Below are positions 1 through 10,093 of a stretch of DNA of 64,000 nt, one piece after another. How positions within the stretch are numbered: position 1 is the stretch's first letter; the number at the start of each line of letters is the position of its first letter. The stretch is taken from assembly GCA_029001845.1 (NCBI GenBank), contig JAREWP010000062.1, positions 1 to 64,000 on the forward strand, written 5' to 3'. The notes under the pieces were generated by a model. That model saw nothing but the letters and a program-made list of their open reading frames with translations, was not told where the DNA came from and searched no databases. Source of the DNA: Candidatus Magnetocorallium paracelense (GTDB taxonomy: Bacteria; Nitrospirota; Thermodesulfovibrionia; Thermodesulfovibrionales; Magnetobacteriaceae). A program made the translations under genes and the position numbers.

Positions 1-16
1 AAGATAAGGAGGGAAG

Positions 17-1225
17 ATGGCAAAGGAGAAATTTGAGAGGACGAAGCCGCATATAAATGTAGGGACGGTAGGACATGTAGATCACGGAAAGACGACATTA
101 ACGGCAGCAATAACCAAGGTATTGGCAATGGAGGGAGCCGAGGGAGCGGCGCAGTTTACGGCGTATGATCAGATAGACAATGCACCTGAGGAGAAGGCCA
201 GGGGTATAACGATAGCAACGGCGCACGTAGAGTACGAGACATCAAACAGGCACTATGCGCATGTAGACTGTCCGGGACATGCGGACTATGTAAAGAACAT
301 GATAACGGGAGCAGCGCAGATGGACGGAGCGATTTTGGTGGTAAGCGCGGCGGACGGTCCGATGCCTCAGACGCGTGAGCATATATTGCTGGCCAGGCAG
401 GTGGGAGTGCCATATATAGTGGTATACATGAACAAGACGGATATGGTTGACGACGAGGAGCTGCTGGATTTGGTTGAGCTTGAGGTAAGAGAGCTTTTGG
501 GCAAGTACGGATTTCCGGGAGACGACATCCCGATAGTGAAGGGCAGTGCATTGAAGGCGCTTGAGAGCGAAGCGGGAGATGCGGGAGCTGATGAATATAA
601 GAGCATTCACGAACTGATGGCTGCAGTGGACGATTATATACCCGAGCCTGAGAGACCGTTGGACAAGCCGTATTTAATGCCGATTGAGGATGTGTTTTCG
701 ATAAGCGGAAGAGGAACGGTAGTAACGGGTAGAGTGGAGAGAGGAATAGTGAAAGTTGGAGAAGAGGTGGAGATAGTAGGGCTTGGAGAGACGAGGAAGA
801 CAGTGGCCACGGGAGTGGAGATGTTCAGGAAGCTTTTGGATGAAGGAAGGGCGGGAGATAATGTGGGAGTGTTGTTGAGAGGAGTCGGGAAGGACGAGGT
901 TGAGAGGGGTCAGGTGCTTGCAAAGCCGGGGACGATAACACCGCATACGAAATTTAAGGCGGAAGTATATGTATTGACAAAGGAAGAGGGGGGCAGGCAT
1001 ACGCCGTTTTTTAACGGTTACAGGCCGCAGATATATTTCAGGACAACCGATGTGACGGGAGTTACAACGCTGCCTGAGGGAGTGGAGATGGTGATGCCCG
1101 GAGACAATGTAAATCTGTCTGTAGAGTTGATCGGCCCTATCGCTATGGAGAAGGAGCTGAGGTTTGCCATAAGGGAAGGAGGAAAGACCGTCGGCGCCGG
1201 CGTCGTTACCGAGATCATTGAGTAG
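17..1225 (+). CDS. tuf: Elongation factor Tu
   Basis: GTPase that brings aminoacyl-tRNA to the ribosome. The 402-residue product has the full G-motif series: GHVDHGKT (19-26), RGITIA (62-67), DCPGH (84-88), NKTD (139-142) and GSALK (176-180), followed by the two beta-barrel domains. A perfect AAGGAGG ribosome binding site lies just before the ATG. It sits directly upstream of rpsJ with a 50-base gap, as in a str-S10 arrangement; the genes before it are outside the window. Codon use is odd: most of the gene favours G-ending codons (AAG, GAG, ACG, GCG, AGG), while the following ribosomal genes favour A-ending ones. The last ~20 codons switch to C-ending ones. This could reflect recombination between tuf copies or very high expression. 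Confidence 0.98.
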   Translation: MAKEKFERTKPHINVGTVGHVDHGKTTLTAAITKVLAMEGAEGAAQFTAYDQIDNAPEEKARGITIATAHVEYETSNRHYAHVDCPGHADYVKNMITGAAQMDGAILVVSAADGPMPQTREHILLARQVGVPYIVVYMNKTDMVDDEELLDLVELEVRELLGKYGFPGDDIPIVKGSALKALESEAGDAGADEYKSIHELMAAVDDYIPEPERPLDKPYLMPIEDVFSISGRGTVVTGRVERGIVKVGEEVEIVGLGETRKTVATGVEMFRKLLDEGRAGDNVGVLLRGVGKDEVERGQVLAKPGTITPHTKFKAEVYVLTKEEGGRHTPFFNGYRPQIYFRTTDVTGVTTLPEGVEMVMPGDNVNLSVELIGPIAMEKELRFAIREGGKTVGAGVVTEIIE

Positions 1226-1275
1226 AAAGGAATATTAATTGTTTTTTTAATGACATCTCAAGGTCAACACCCAAA

Positions 1276-1587
1276 ATGAGTATGAGCGAAAAAATAAGAA
1301 TAAAATTAAGAGCATTCGATCATCGTCTGCTCGATCAATCTGTAAAAGAATTGGTAGAAACAGCTCACAGAACGGGTGCCAGAATATCAGGCCCTGTTCC
1401 GCTTCCGACTCGAATCCAAAAGTATACAGTATTGAGATCACCACATGTCGATAAGAAATCCAGAGAGCAGTTTGAAATAAGAACACATAAGAGACTCGTG
1501 GATATTTTTGAACCAACACAACAGACAATAGATGCTCTAATGCAGCTGGAACTGGCTGCCGGAGTAGATGTGGAGATTAAGCTATGA
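1276..1587 (+). CDS. rpsJ: 30S ribosomal protein S10
   Basis: S10 of the small subunit, also a transcription antitermination factor (NusE) in bacteria. The 103-residue product has the family core with [10 protein letters not shown] and the C-terminal half starting [11 protein letters not shown]. Two in-frame ATGs (1276 and 1282) are possible starts, and neither has a strong Shine-Dalgarno. The stop codon overlaps the rplC start (ATGA), indicating translational coupling. First gene of the S10 operon here. Confidence 0.97.
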   Translation: MSMSEKIRIKLRAFDHRLLDQSVKELVETAHRTGARISGPVPLPTRIQKYTVLRSPHVDKKSREQFEIRTHKRLVDIFEPTQQTIDALMQLELAAGVDVEIKL

Positions 1588-2198
1588 CCGGAATTTTAGG
1601 CAGAAAACTAGGAATGACACAAGTTTTTGACGAAGACGGGAAATTAACTCCGGTAACGCTGATAGAAGCCGGCCCCTGTAGTGTTGTACAGGTTAAAACA
1701 AAGGAACGAGATAAATACAGCGCACTTAAAATTGGTTTTGATGAAACTAAAAATGTTAAAAAGCTGAATAAACCCACTAAAGGAGTATTCGAAAAAGCAG
1801 GTACAGGATATTACAGACACCTGAAAGAGTTTAGAATGGAAGGATACGCTGTTAATGAATTAATAACAGTTGAAAAATTCGCACCAGGCGATATAATTAA
1901 TGTATCCGGTGTTTCTAAAGGTAAAGGTTTTCAGGGAGTTATGAAAAGACACAATTATTCCGGAGGCCCGGGATCACATGGTTCAATGTTTAATAGAGCA
2001 CCAGGTTCCATCGGTTGCAGTGCATATCCTTCGCGAGTATGGAAAAATAAAGGAATGCCGGGACAGATGGGAGCGAAAAGAACTACGATTAGAAATCTGA
2101 CTGTCGTAGATGTTAAGAACGAACAGAATTTACTTATAGTCAAAGGGGCAGTGCCGGGTGCAAAAGGTATAATGCTGGAAATAGTGAAAAAGGATTAA
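1584..2198 (+). CDS. rplC: 50S ribosomal protein L3
   Basis: L3, an early assembly protein near the peptidyl-transferase centre. The 204 residues begin with the typical [15 protein letters not shown] and carry the glycine-rich loop region [19 protein letters not shown] (~124-142) that reaches into 23S rRNA. Its ATG overlaps the rpsJ stop by four bases, and rplD follows after five bases. Confidence 0.97.
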   Translation: MTGILGRKLGMTQVFDEDGKLTPVTLIEAGPCSVVQVKTKERDKYSALKIGFDETKNVKKLNKPTKGVFEKAGTGYYRHLKEFRMEGYAVNELITVEKFAPGDIINVSGVSKGKGFQGVMKRHNYSGGPGSHGSMFNRAPGSIGCSAYPSRVWKNKGMPGQMGAKRTTIRNLTVVDVKNEQNLLIVKGAVPGAKGIMLEIVKKD

Positions 2199-2203
2199 AT
2201 GAG

Positions 2204-2848
2204 ATGAAGGCAGAAGTTAGAGATTTAAACAATGCTGTTAAAGAAAGCATAGAAATAAAAGATAACATATTCGGTCTTAATAAGAGAGAAGACATACTGC
2301 ACAGCGCCGTAAGAAACTATCTCGCAAACCAGAGACAAGGCACACATTCAACAAAAACCAGAGGAAAAGTTCGCGGCGGTGGTAAAAAACCATGGAAACA
2401 AAAGCATACAGGACGCTCGAGACACGGGAGCAATCGATCACCAATATGGAAAGGCGGTGGTATTGTTTTTGGCCCGCAACCAAGAGATTATTCCTATAAA
2501 TTACCCAAAAAAGTAAAAAAACTCGCTTTATATACTGCACTATCCGTTAAAGTCAGTGAAGGCAACATGGTAGTAGTAGACAATATAGAGATAGAGAAAC
2601 CAAAGACAAAAAACATGATAAGCGTACTAAAGAATCTTGAATTGAACAATCAAAAAGTATTAATCGTTATGCCCGATAAGAACGAAAACGTAATTTTATC
2701 CGCCAGAAATATTGTCGGCGTTAAAGTGATGAGAGCGAGAGATATCAATACATATATGGTATTAACTCATAGTAAGCTTTTAATAACAAAAGAAGCCCTT
2801 GCAACAATAGAAGGTGTAGGCAATGAAGCATCTGTACTCAATAATTAA
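2204..2848 (+). CDS. rplD: 50S ribosomal protein L4
   Basis: L4 lines the peptide exit tunnel and in some bacteria represses its own operon. The 214 residues include the extended basic loop RGGGKKPWKQKHTGRSRHGS (~57-77), which is the tunnel-facing segment. An earlier ATG at 2199 stops after two codons, so 2204 is the start. The 3' end overlaps rplW by 26 bases. Confidence 0.97.
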   Translation: MKAEVRDLNNAVKESIEIKDNIFGLNKREDILHSAVRNYLANQRQGTHSTKTRGKVRGGGKKPWKQKHTGRSRHGSNRSPIWKGGGIVFGPQPRDYSYKLPKKVKKLALYTALSVKVSEGNMVVVDNIEIEKPKTKNMISVLKNLELNNQKVLIVMPDKNENVILSARNIVGVKVMRARDINTYMVLTHSKLLITKEALATIEGVGNEASVLNN

Positions 2849-3113
2849 AAAACCTCTTTTTACGGAAAAAGGAACAATAATCAAGGAAACAGAGAATAAA
2901 CTCCTCGTAGAGGTAGCTATGGAAGCGAATAAAATAGAGATTAAAAACGCTTTTGAGAAAATATTCAATGTTAAAGTAGAAAAAGTCGCAACTCTGAAAA
3001 AGCCGGGAAAGTGGAAAAGGTATGGCAGATCCATTGGTAAAACACCTCAAAGAAAAAAAGCTGTCGTCACGCTGCGTAAGGGAGAAAAACTGGATTTCAT
3101 AGAAGGTATGTAA
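2823..3113 (+). CDS. rplW: 50S ribosomal protein L23
   Basis: L23 sits at the tunnel exit and docks trigger factor and SRP. The 96-residue product matches the family length, with the N-terminal KKPLFTEKG and the basic loop KPGKWKRYGRSIGKTPQRKK (~61-80). It starts inside the end of rplD in another frame. rplB begins immediately after its stop codon. Confidence 0.96.
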   Translation: MKHLYSIIKKPLFTEKGTIIKETENKLLVEVAMEANKIEIKNAFEKIFNVKVEKVATLKKPGKWKRYGRSIGKTPQRKKAVVTLRKGEKLDFIEGM

Positions 3114-3932
3114 ATGGGAATAAAGAGATATAATCCGACATCACCGGGCAGAAGATTTCAAACTGGCTCGGACTATAAAGACATAACAACAAAAACTCCT
3201 TATAAACCACTATTGTTTCCAATAAAATCAACCGGTGGGAGGAATAATACAGGTAGAGTAACAGCCTGGAAACGGGGGGGGAGAAATAAAAGACTCTACA
3301 GATTAATCGATTTCAAACGAAATAAAATTGGCATTCCGGCAAAAGTTGCAACAATAGAATATGATCCAAACAGAACAGCAAGAATTGCGCTTTTAAAGTA
3401 TGCAGACGGTGAAAAGAGATATATATTAGCGCCTCAGGGAATGAAACCTAACGATGTGGTCATGTCAGGGAGCGAGGCTGAAGTTAAAATAGGAAATGCA
3501 ATGATGCTCAAAGACCTGCCTCTCGGTACATATATACACAATATAGAATTAAGACCGGGGCAGGGTGGTAAGCTGGCAAGAAGCGCCGGTGCACAAGCTC
3601 AGCTGGTTGCTAAAGACAGCGAGTATGTTCATATAAAGTTATCTTCAAATGAGATGAGATTGATCCCTTCAACATGTATGGCTACAATAGGCCAGGTAAG
3701 CAACTCTGAACATGAAAATATATCCATAGGTAAAGCAGGAAGAAAGCGATGGAGAGGAAAGAAACCATCGGTCAGAGGAGTGGCCATGAATCCTATCGAT
3801 CATCCGCTGGGCGGAGGTGAAGGAAGAAGTTCAGGAGGAAGACCGCCATGTACACCATGGGGTGTTCCTGAGGGTATTAAGACCAGAAAGAATAAGAGAA
3901 CAGACAAATATATTGTAAAACGAAGAAAATAA
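3114..3932 (+). CDS. rplB: 50S ribosomal protein L2
   Basis: L2 is needed for subunit association and peptidyl transfer. At 272 residues it is of standard size. It has the [10 protein letters not shown]-like N-terminus (here [10 protein letters not shown]) and the conserved C-terminal [19 protein letters not shown], which holds the invariant histidine of the DHP motif. ATG directly follows the rplW stop codon, with no intergenic space. Confidence 0.98.
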   Translation: MGIKRYNPTSPGRRFQTGSDYKDITTKTPYKPLLFPIKSTGGRNNTGRVTAWKRGGRNKRLYRLIDFKRNKIGIPAKVATIEYDPNRTARIALLKYADGEKRYILAPQGMKPNDVVMSGSEAEVKIGNAMMLKDLPLGTYIHNIELRPGQGGKLARSAGAQAQLVAKDSEYVHIKLSSNEMRLIPSTCMATIGQVSNSEHENISIGKAGRKRWRGKKPSVRGVAMNPIDHPLGGGEGRSSGGRPPCTPWGVPEGIKTRKNKRTDKYIVKRRK

Positions 3933-3949
3933 GAATAAAGAGGTAACCA

Positions 3950-4228
3950 GTGCCAAGATCAGTAAAAAAAGGACCTTTTGTCGATGAAAAATTGATGAAA
4001 AAGGTAAAAAAAATTGAAGAGTCAGGTGAAAAAAAAATGATTAAAACCTGGTCCAGAAGATCAACAATTATTCCCGATTTTATAGGTTATACCTTTGCCG
4101 TGCATAATGGACGAAAATTTATGCCGGTATATATAACCGAGAATATGATAGGTCATAAACTCGGTGAATTTTCCCCGACTCGTACATTTAAAGGACATGC
4201 AGGTTCCGATAAACAGAAAAAGAGGTAA
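3950..4228 (+). CDS. rpsS: 30S ribosomal protein S19
   Basis: S19 contacts the head of the small subunit and tRNA. The 92 residues begin [15 protein letters not shown] and contain [19 protein letters not shown]. The start is GTG, preceded by AAAGAGGTAACCA. The identical 16-base string, including the GTG, precedes the next gene, rplV. Confidence 0.97.
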   Translation: MPRSVKKGPFVDEKLMKKVKKIEESGEKKMIKTWSRRSTIIPDFIGYTFAVHNGRKFMPVYITENMIGHKLGEFSPTRTFKGHAGSDKQKKR

Positions 4229-4231
4229 CCA

Positions 4232-4576
4232 GTGGAATATAGAGCAATTTTAAGATATGTGCGAATTACACCTCGAAAGGCCCGAAGAGTTACAAAACTT
4301 ATAAAGGGCAGGAAAGCAGGCGAGGCATTAACATCTCTGAAGTTTATGCCTTATCGGGGCGCCGCAATTATTTCTAAAGTTCTAAAATCAGCCATGGCAA
4401 ATGCAGAACAGAAAGAAGTAGGTGATCCTGAGGAAATGGTGATAACGAGAGCTTATGTAAACGAAGGTCCTATGAGGAAAAAACTATTTCCAAGAGCCAT
4501 GGGCAGAGCAAATATAATAAAGAAAAAAACGAGCCATATAACAATTGTTTTACTTGATAAAGAAGACAATGAATAG
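4232..4576 (+). CDS. rplV: 50S ribosomal protein L22
   Basis: L22 lines the exit tunnel through its beta-hairpin. The 114 residues show the family N-terminus (RYVRITPRKARRV) and the C-terminal hairpin (RAMGRANIIKKKTSHITIV). GTG start, three bases after the rpsS stop, with the same AAAGAGGTAACCAGTG initiation string as rpsS. Confidence 0.97.
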   Translation: MEYRAILRYVRITPRKARRVTKLIKGRKAGEALTSLKFMPYRGAAIISKVLKSAMANAEQKEVGDPEEMVITRAYVNEGPMRKKLFPRAMGRANIIKKKTSHITIVLLDKEDNE

Positions 4577-4621
4577 CAAATCAAAACAATACATATTAAA
4601 GAAAAATTTTAAGGAGGCATC

Positions 4622-5263
4622 TTGGGACAGAAAACACATCCTATAGGAATAAGATTAGGTATTATAAAAACTTGGGACTCAAGATGGTATCTGAAGAACG
4701 GTTATGTTCAACAGCTCCATGAAGATTTACAGATACGACAATATATAAAAAGACGTTTGTACCATGCAGGTATTTCAAAAGTTGAAACCGAACGGGCCGG
4801 TCAAAAACTACGTATTATAATTCATACGGCGAGACCGGGAATTATTATTGGAAAAAAAGGCGCAGAAGTAGAAAATCTTAAAAAAACCCTGGAAGGTTTT
4901 ATCGGAAAACAAGTTAATGTAGATATAAAAGAAGTAAGAAAGCCTGAACTCGACGCACAGCTTGTAGCCGAAAATATCGCTATGCAGATAGAAAAGCGTG
5001 TCGCTTTCAGAAGAGCAATGAAAAAATCGGTTCTCTCATCCTTACGATTCGGTGCGCTAGGTGTGAAAGTGGCTTGTTCAGGCAGATTGGCTGGAGCAGA
5101 AATAGCGCGACGTGAATGGTATAGAGAAGGGAGAGTTCCATTGCACACATTTAGAGCAGACATTGATTACGGCACAGCAGAGGCAAAGACCTCATATGGC
5201 CGAATTGGTGTAAAAGTTTGGATATATAAAGGTGAAATTCTGGCTGAAAAAGAGGTTGCATAG
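4622..5263 (+). CDS. rpsC: 30S ribosomal protein S3
   Basis: S3 forms part of the mRNA entry channel. The 213-residue product begins [13 protein letters not shown] and has the KH domain with its GxxG loop (IIGKKG, ~76-81) and the C-terminal domain ending WIYKGEIL. The start codon is TTG, fixed by an AAGGAGG six bases upstream and by the conserved MGQK N-terminus. Then 68 bases without a gene precede rplP. Confidence 0.97.
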   Translation: MGQKTHPIGIRLGIIKTWDSRWYLKNGYVQQLHEDLQIRQYIKRRLYHAGISKVETERAGQKLRIIIHTARPGIIIGKKGAEVENLKKTLEGFIGKQVNVDIKEVRKPELDAQLVAENIAMQIEKRVAFRRAMKKSVLSSLRFGALGVKVACSGRLAGAEIARREWYREGRVPLHTFRADIDYGTAEAKTSYGRIGVKVWIYKGEILAEKEVA

Positions 5264-5331
5264 AATAATTATTATTAAACCAACATGTATTATGTACAGT
5301 AATTGAATCTTAGACTTAAGGATATATAACA

Positions 5332-5751
5332 ATGTTAATGCCAAAGAAAGTTAAATACAGAAAAATGATGAAAGGCAATATGAACGGTAAAGCTGTCAGA
5401 GGCTCTGAAGTTTCTTTTGGCGAGTATGCTTTAAAAGCCCTGGAACCCGGCTGGATTACGAGCAGGCAAATCGAATCCGCCAGAATTGCTATTACACGTC
5501 ATGCAAAGAGAGGTTGTAAGCTGTGGATACGCATTTTCCCGGATAAACCCATAACAAAGAAACCTGCTGAAACAAGAATGGGTAAAGGAAAAGGTAATCC
5601 CGAGTATTGGGTTTCTGTTGTCAAACCAGGTCGAATTATTTACGAAGTATCAGGCATACCTGAAGAAGTTGCAATGGAAGCATTAAGACTGGCCTCTCAC
5701 AAACTGCCAATAGCTACTAAGTTTATCCGCAGACAGGAGGCTTTGATTTGA
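5332..5751 (+). CDS. rplP: 50S ribosomal protein L16
   Basis: L16 helps position tRNA at the A site. The product (139 residues) starts with the signature [11 protein letters not shown] and carries [15 protein letters not shown] and [20 protein letters not shown]. An AAGGA lies ~8 bases before the ATG. The stop codon overlaps the rpmC start codon (TTGA). Confidence 0.98.
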   Translation: MLMPKKVKYRKMMKGNMNGKAVRGSEVSFGEYALKALEPGWITSRQIESARIAITRHAKRGCKLWIRIFPDKPITKKPAETRMGKGKGNPEYWVSVVKPGRIIYEVSGIPEEVAMEALRLASHKLPIATKFIRRQEALI

Positions 5752-5945
5752 AGGCTAGTGAATTAAAATCCTTAACGGAAAATGAGCTAAACGATAAAGA
5801 AAACGATCTGAGAAAAGAACTTTTTAATTTACGTTTCAGAGCTGTAAGAGGCGATTTGCAAAATCCAATGAGAATCAGAGCTGTAAAAAGGGATATAGCA
5901 AGAGTACTGACAGTAAAGAGAGAGAAACAATTGAATCGAGCATAA
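5748..5945 (+). CDS. rpmC: 50S ribosomal protein L29
   Basis: L29, a small helical protein at the tunnel exit. The 65 residues fit the family: [13 protein letters not shown] at the N-terminus and the central [20 protein letters not shown]. The start is TTG, overlapping the rplP stop, with AGGAGG seven bases upstream. A 108-base AT-rich gap follows before rpsQ. Confidence 0.96.
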   Translation: MKASELKSLTENELNDKENDLRKELFNLRFRAVRGDLQNPMRIRAVKRDIARVLTVKREKQLNRA

Positions 5946-6053
5946 AGTAGCAATAAGTCAGCTATTTCAACTTGAATTATAATAAGTTATCCATTCTAAA
6001 GGATGTATTTACAACAATTAATATTTTTCTAAAATACTAAAACGAGGAGTAAA

Positions 6054-6296
6054 ATGCCTAAAAAAATATATACCGGTGAGGTGATTAAAGATGTCATGGA
6101 CAAAACAGCAACTGTAGCCGTAACACGTCTTTATCAACATCCTGTGTATAAAAAGACAGTAAAAAAAGTAATTAAACTAAAAGCACATGATGAAAATAAC
6201 TTGTGTAAAACAGGTGATAAAGTAAAAATTAAAGAATCCAGGCCTTACAGCAAAACGAAACGCTGGCAAATTATTGATAGAATTCAGATACAATAG
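6054..6296 (+). CDS. rpsQ: 30S ribosomal protein S17
   Basis: S17, an OB-fold primary 16S-binding protein. The 80 residues contain GEVIKDVMDKTATVAV and the C-terminal KIKESRPYSKTKRWQI typical of S17. An ACGAGGAG precedes the ATG. rplN follows closely. Confidence 0.97.
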   Translation: MPKKIYTGEVIKDVMDKTATVAVTRLYQHPVYKKTVKKVIKLKAHDENNLCKTGDKVKIKESRPYSKTKRWQIIDRIQIQ

Positions 6297-6308
6297 GAGT
6301 AAATGATA

Positions 6309-6677
6309 ATGATTCAGGTCGAGACAATGCTGGATGTTGCCGATAACTCGGGAGCAAAAAAAGTACAATGTATAAAGGTACTGGGAGGATATAGAAGAAG
6401 ATATGCAAGAATAGGTGACCTGATCGTTGTAAGTGTGAAGGAAGCTATTCCCGATAGTAATATAAAAAAGGGAACAAAGGCGAAGGCAGTTGTCGTAAGA
6501 ACAAGAAAAGAGACAAAAAGATCTGATGGCACATATATACGTTTTCAACAAAATGCTGTCGTACTTATCAATGCTCAGGGAGAACCGGTTGGTACACGTA
6601 TCTTCGGCCCTGTTGCAAGAGAACTCAGATGGAAAGAATATACAAAAATAATTTCTCTTGCCCCTGAAGTTCTATAG
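6309..6677 (+). CDS. rplN: 50S ribosomal protein L14
   Basis: L14 forms an inter-subunit bridge. Two in-frame ATGs occur at 6303 and 6309. The AGGAG at 6295-6299 is only three bases from the first and nine from the second, and the second gives the canonical 122-residue [18 protein letters not shown] start, so 6309 is chosen. The C-terminus [23 protein letters not shown] is a textbook match. Confidence 0.97.
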   Translation: MIQVETMLDVADNSGAKKVQCIKVLGGYRRRYARIGDLIVVSVKEAIPDSNIKKGTKAKAVVVRTRKETKRSDGTYIRFQQNAVVLINAQGEPVGTRIFGPVARELRWKEYTKIISLAPEVL

Positions 6678-6716
6678 TATATACAAAAATTTAAAAGAAA
6701 GAATATGGTATAAATT

Positions 6717-7034
6717 ATGGGATTGAATCTAAAAAAAGAAGATACTATACTGGTTCTCACAGGTAAAGAAAAAGGTAAAAAAGGACGAGTACTGAGAATT
6801 GACCGAGAAAAAAACAGAGTCGTCGCTGAGCAGATAAATATAATAAAAAAACACATGAAGCCTAACAGACAACACACACAAGGCGGCATTATAGATATGG
6901 AAGCACCGATTCATATCTCTAATGTCATGTTAATTTGTACAAGATGCAGTAAACCGACGAGGATTGGCAATGTAAAGCTTGAAAGCGGTAAAAAAGTGAG
7001 GGTTTGTAAGAAATGTAAGGAGGTCATGGACTAG
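6717..7034 (+). CDS. rplX: 50S ribosomal protein L24
   Basis: L24 is an assembly initiator with a KOW motif (KKEDTILVLTGKEKGKKGRV, ~6-25). The 105-residue product ends with a four-cysteine zinc-ribbon-like tail (CTRC...CKKC), as in many bacterial L24 proteins. It ends three bases before rplE. Confidence 0.97.
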   Translation: MGLNLKKEDTILVLTGKEKGKKGRVLRIDREKNRVVAEQINIIKKHMKPNRQHTQGGIIDMEAPIHISNVMLICTRCSKPTRIGNVKLESGKKVRVCKKCKEVMD

Positions 7035-7037
7035 GAG

Positions 7038-7580
7038 ATGCTACCAAGATTAAAAGAGAAATACCGAGCAGATATACTTCCTACGCTGAAAAGTGAATTT
7101 TCATATAAAAATATAATGCAGGTTCCAAAGCTTCAAAAGATAGTATTAAATATAGGCCTGGGCGAAGCTATTCAGAATATTAAGCTACTTGATACCGCCC
7201 AAAAAGAGCTTGAAATGATTTCAGGTCAAAAGGCTGTAATCACGAAGGCTAAGAAATCTATCGCCGGATTCAAGCTTCGTCAAGGTATGCCTATCGGTTG
7301 CAAGGTAACACTCAGAAAAGACATAATGTATGAATTCCTGGATAGATTTATCAATATAGCCTTACCGAGAATACGTGATTTTAAAGGAGTTTCCAAAAAA
7401 TCATTTGATGGTAAAGGTAATTATGCAATAGGAATCAGAGAACAGTTCATTTTCCCTGAAATTAATTACGAAAAGGTTGAAATGATTCATGGAATGGATA
7501 TAGTGATTTGCACTTCAGCCAATACAGATGAAGAAGGCATTGCTTTACTCAAATCTTTCGGTATGCCTTTCAGTAATTAA
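7038..7580 (+). CDS. rplE: 50S ribosomal protein L5
   Basis: L5 binds 5S rRNA and contacts P-site tRNA. The 180 residues match family length, with [13 protein letters not shown], the [22 protein letters not shown] loop region and the [10 protein letters not shown]-like segment ([13 protein letters not shown]). It follows rplX after three bases. Confidence 0.98.
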   Translation: MLPRLKEKYRADILPTLKSEFSYKNIMQVPKLQKIVLNIGLGEAIQNIKLLDTAQKELEMISGQKAVITKAKKSIAGFKLRQGMPIGCKVTLRKDIMYEFLDRFINIALPRIRDFKGVSKKSFDGKGNYAIGIREQFIFPEINYEKVEMIHGMDIVICTSANTDEEGIALLKSFGMPFSN

Positions 7581-7625
7581 AGAAAGATTCTCAGATTAAG
7601 AAAGCATTTGTAAGCAAGGAGTTAT

Positions 7626-7811
7626 ATGGCAAAAAAATGCATGATAGAAAAATGTAAAAAGCCTCCTAAATTTAAAGTGAGGATATACAACAGGTGCCAA
7701 CTTTGCGGAAGACCAAGAGCATATTTAAGAAAATTTGGTCTTTGCAGAATCTGCTTCAGAACACTCGCTCTTCAGGGAAGCATACCTGGTGTTACAAAAT
7801 CAAGCTGGTAG
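7626..7811 (+). CDS. rpsN: 30S ribosomal protein S14, zinc-binding short form
   Basis: S14 type Z, 61 residues, near the 3' domain of 16S rRNA. The zinc site is visible as CQLC (24-27) and CRIC (40-43), and the C-terminus [11 protein letters not shown] is standard. Unlike most type Z proteins it also has two cysteines near the N-terminus (CMIEKC). An AAGGAG lies before the ATG. Confidence 0.97.
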   Translation: MAKKCMIEKCKKPPKFKVRIYNRCQLCGRPRAYLRKFGLCRICFRTLALQGSIPGVTKSSW

Positions 7812-7820
7812 AGGTGAAAA

Positions 7821-8213
7821 ATGCTTACTGATCCAATAGCAGATACTCTGACAAGAATAAGAAATGCTACTATGATAAAAGCTGACAAAGTTGATATACC
7901 GGCTTCAAGAATGAAGCTCGAAATATCAAAACTACTAAAAGAGGAAGGCTTTATTAGAGCATACAAGATTTTAAAGGATAAAAAGCAGGGAATATTGAGA
8001 ATATCATTAAAATATATTGATAATAAAAGCGCAATTACCGGACTTAAAAGAGTAAGTAAGCCCGGACGAAGAGTATATGCAGGCTACAGAGATGTTCCGG
8101 AAGTTATGGGAGGAGTAGGAATATCCATAGTATCCACTCCAATGGGTATTCTAACAGACAGTTCGTGCAGAAATGAAAAAGTCGGCGGTGAAGTTCTCTG
8201 TTTAATATGGTAA
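7821..8213 (+). CDS. rpsH: 30S ribosomal protein S8
   Basis: S8, a central-domain assembly protein and, in many bacteria, the spc-operon repressor. The 130 residues begin [16 protein letters not shown] and end with the conserved G-rich segment [23 protein letters not shown] 72-base gap to rplF contains the weak inverted repeat ACTGCATG...CGCAGT (8241-8260); whether this matters is not clear. Confidence 0.97.
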   Translation: MLTDPIADTLTRIRNATMIKADKVDIPASRMKLEISKLLKEEGFIRAYKILKDKKQGILRISLKYIDNKSAITGLKRVSKPGRRVYAGYRDVPEVMGGVGISIVSTPMGILTDSSCRNEKVGGEVLCLIW

Positions 8214-8285
8214 ATATAATTAAGTAATTTTTTCAAACATCGACTGCATGTTACGCAGTCAAACATCCCTAAATGAGAGGCTGAC

Positions 8286-8828
8286 GTGTCAAGAATAGGA
8301 AAGAAGCTAATACCGATACCTAAGGAGACTGAAATTAAGATTAACAACAATAACATTACCGTCAAAGGTCCAAAGGGTAATCTTAATTGGAATTTTCCTT
8401 CAACTATGAAAGTAGAGAACAAAGATAATAATTTGATTATAGAAAGAATGAATGACAGCAAAAAGGAAAAAGCTTTGCACGGTCTGACTCGCAGTTTGAT
8501 CAATAATATGGTAACAGGCGTTTCTCATGGCTTTACTCGAGATCTTGAACTGGTAGGCGTCGGTTACAAAGCACAGGTTAACGGTAATGATTTAGAATTT
8601 AATATAGGTTATTCACATACTGTGAAATATTCACTTCCAAAGGGAATATCTGCAGAAATTGATAAGAAGCAAACAAAGTTAACCTTGTCAGGTATTGATA
8701 AACAACTTTTAGGACAAACAGCCGCGAACATCAGATCTATCAGGCCACCTGACGCATATAAAGGAAAAGGCATTAGATACTCGGATGAGTATATAAAACT
8801 CAAGCCCGGAAAAACATCGGCGAAATAA
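8286..8828 (+). CDS. rplF: 50S ribosomal protein L6
   Basis: L6 lies near the factor-binding stalk base. The product (180 residues) starts with MSRIGKKLIPIPKETEI and has the second-domain signature RPPDAYKGKGIRYSDEYIKLKPGK. The start is GTG, supported by GAGAGGCTGAC upstream and the family N-terminus. Confidence 0.97.
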   Translation: MSRIGKKLIPIPKETEIKINNNNITVKGPKGNLNWNFPSTMKVENKDNNLIIERMNDSKKEKALHGLTRSLINNMVTGVSHGFTRDLELVGVGYKAQVNGNDLEFNIGYSHTVKYSLPKGISAEIDKKQTKLTLSGIDKQLLGQTAANIRSIRPPDAYKGKGIRYSDEYIKLKPGKTSAK

Positions 8829-8863
8829 AATAATAATTTAAACTTATTATAAGGAGTAAGGTC

Positions 8864-9226
8864 TTGGCTAAAGACAAGTTGATTCAGAGAAAGAGGAGAC
8901 ACAGAAGAGTAAGAAAGAGGATTTCCGGTACATCCGATAAACCTCGTCTGACTGTATATCGAAGTCTGAACAATATATATGCACAAATTATTAATGATGA
9001 AGAGGGCAATACACTAATATCCGCATCATCATTAATAAAAGAAATTAAAGAGAATCAGAATCACAGGGGTAATATTATAACTGCAAAGAACGTTGGCAGG
9101 ATAATTGGCGAAAGAGCTGTTAAAAAGAATATAACCACTGTTGTATTTGATAAGGGAAGTTTTAAATATCACGGAAGAATTAAAGCTTTAGCCGATGCGG
9201 CGAGAGAAGCCGGTCTTAAATTTTAA
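8864..9226 (+). CDS. rplR: 50S ribosomal protein L18
   Basis: L18 binds 5S rRNA with L5. The 120-residue protein has the basic RKRRHRRVRKRISGTSDKPR N-terminus and ends YHGRIKALADAAREAGLKF, as the family does. TTG start, with AAGGAGT eight bases upstream. Confidence 0.97.
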   Translation: MAKDKLIQRKRRHRRVRKRISGTSDKPRLTVYRSLNNIYAQIINDEEGNTLISASSLIKEIKENQNHRGNIITAKNVGRIIGERAVKKNITTVVFDKGSFKYHGRIKALADAAREAGLKF

Positions 9227-9306
9227 ATAATTTATTAAATTAATTATTCAAACAACCTTAAGCAGGGTATTGAAAAAAATTTACAGTTAAACAACAAGGA
9301 GGTTTA

Positions 9307-9840
9307 TTGGCCAGGATAAACGCAGAAGAGCTGAACCTGCAGGAAAGAGTAATCTTTATAAACAGGGTAGCAAAAGTAGTAAAGGGCGGCAGAAGATTTT
9401 CTTTCAGCGCTCTCGTAGTAGTCGGCGATAGTAACGGAATTGTAGGAATAGGTAAGGGAAAAGCAAATGAAGTGCCTGAAGCTATAAGAAAGGCAATAGA
9501 GAAAGCGAAAAAGTCTTTACTTCAATTCCCGATAAAGAGCGGAACAATTCCTCACAGAATAATCGGACATTACGGGTCCGGACGTGTTGTTATAAATCCC
9601 GGTATGGAAGGTACAGGACTTATAGCAGGGGGGCCGGTAAGAGCAGTTCTTGACGTAGCAGGGTTGAGAAATGTCGTTGCTAAATCAATTGGAAGCAATA
9701 ACGCTTTTAACGCCGTAAAAGCAACATGTGACGGACTGACGAAATTAAAGGACCCTGAAATAGTGCATAAGCTGAGAGGACGAAGCGAAACAAGTCATAA
9801 GGAACGCGGAGAGCAACAGAATGTTAAAGATAACACTTAA
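9307..9840 (+). CDS. rpsE: 30S ribosomal protein S5
   Basis: S5 contributes to mRNA unwinding at the entry site and to decoding accuracy. The 177 residues contain [20 protein letters not shown] and the C-terminal fold with [10 protein letters not shown] and [18 protein letters not shown]. The start is TTG, eight bases after AAGGAGG. The last 20 bases overlap rpmD. Confidence 0.97.
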   Translation: MARINAEELNLQERVIFINRVAKVVKGGRRFSFSALVVVGDSNGIVGIGKGKANEVPEAIRKAIEKAKKSLLQFPIKSGTIPHRIIGHYGSGRVVINPGMEGTGLIAGGPVRAVLDVAGLRNVVAKSIGSNNAFNAVKATCDGLTKLKDPEIVHKLRGRSETSHKERGEQQNVKDNT

Positions 9841-10006
9841 GAAAAGTTATATTGGCACGATGGAAAAACAAAGGAAGATACTGCGTGCTCTTGGACTGAG
9901 AAAAATCGGAATGACGATTATACGAAAGGAAGACCCGTCTTTAAAAGGGATGATACATAAAGTATCACATATGCTTGACATAGAACAGGTAAAAGATAGT
10001 CAATAA
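9821..10006 (+). CDS. rpmD: 50S ribosomal protein L30
   Basis: L30, a 61-residue large-subunit protein. The family pattern [25 protein letters not shown] is clear. The ATG lies within the end of rpsE in another frame, so translation is probably coupled. An 87-base spacer separates it from rplO. Confidence 0.96.
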   Translation: MLKITLKKSYIGTMEKQRKILRALGLRKIGMTIIRKEDPSLKGMIHKVSHMLDIEQVKDSQ

Positions 10007-10093
10007 TCTTTCTTCCCCACGTATTTATTTCATTTACTTTTTCGTTTTAAACTCTACTACTGTGGCTAATAAATTAACTTAAAAGGACAAAAA

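Noticed and set aside
156-610. Open frames opposite tuf
   Set aside because: They arise from the G-ending codon bias of tuf, lack ribosome sites, and have no family features.
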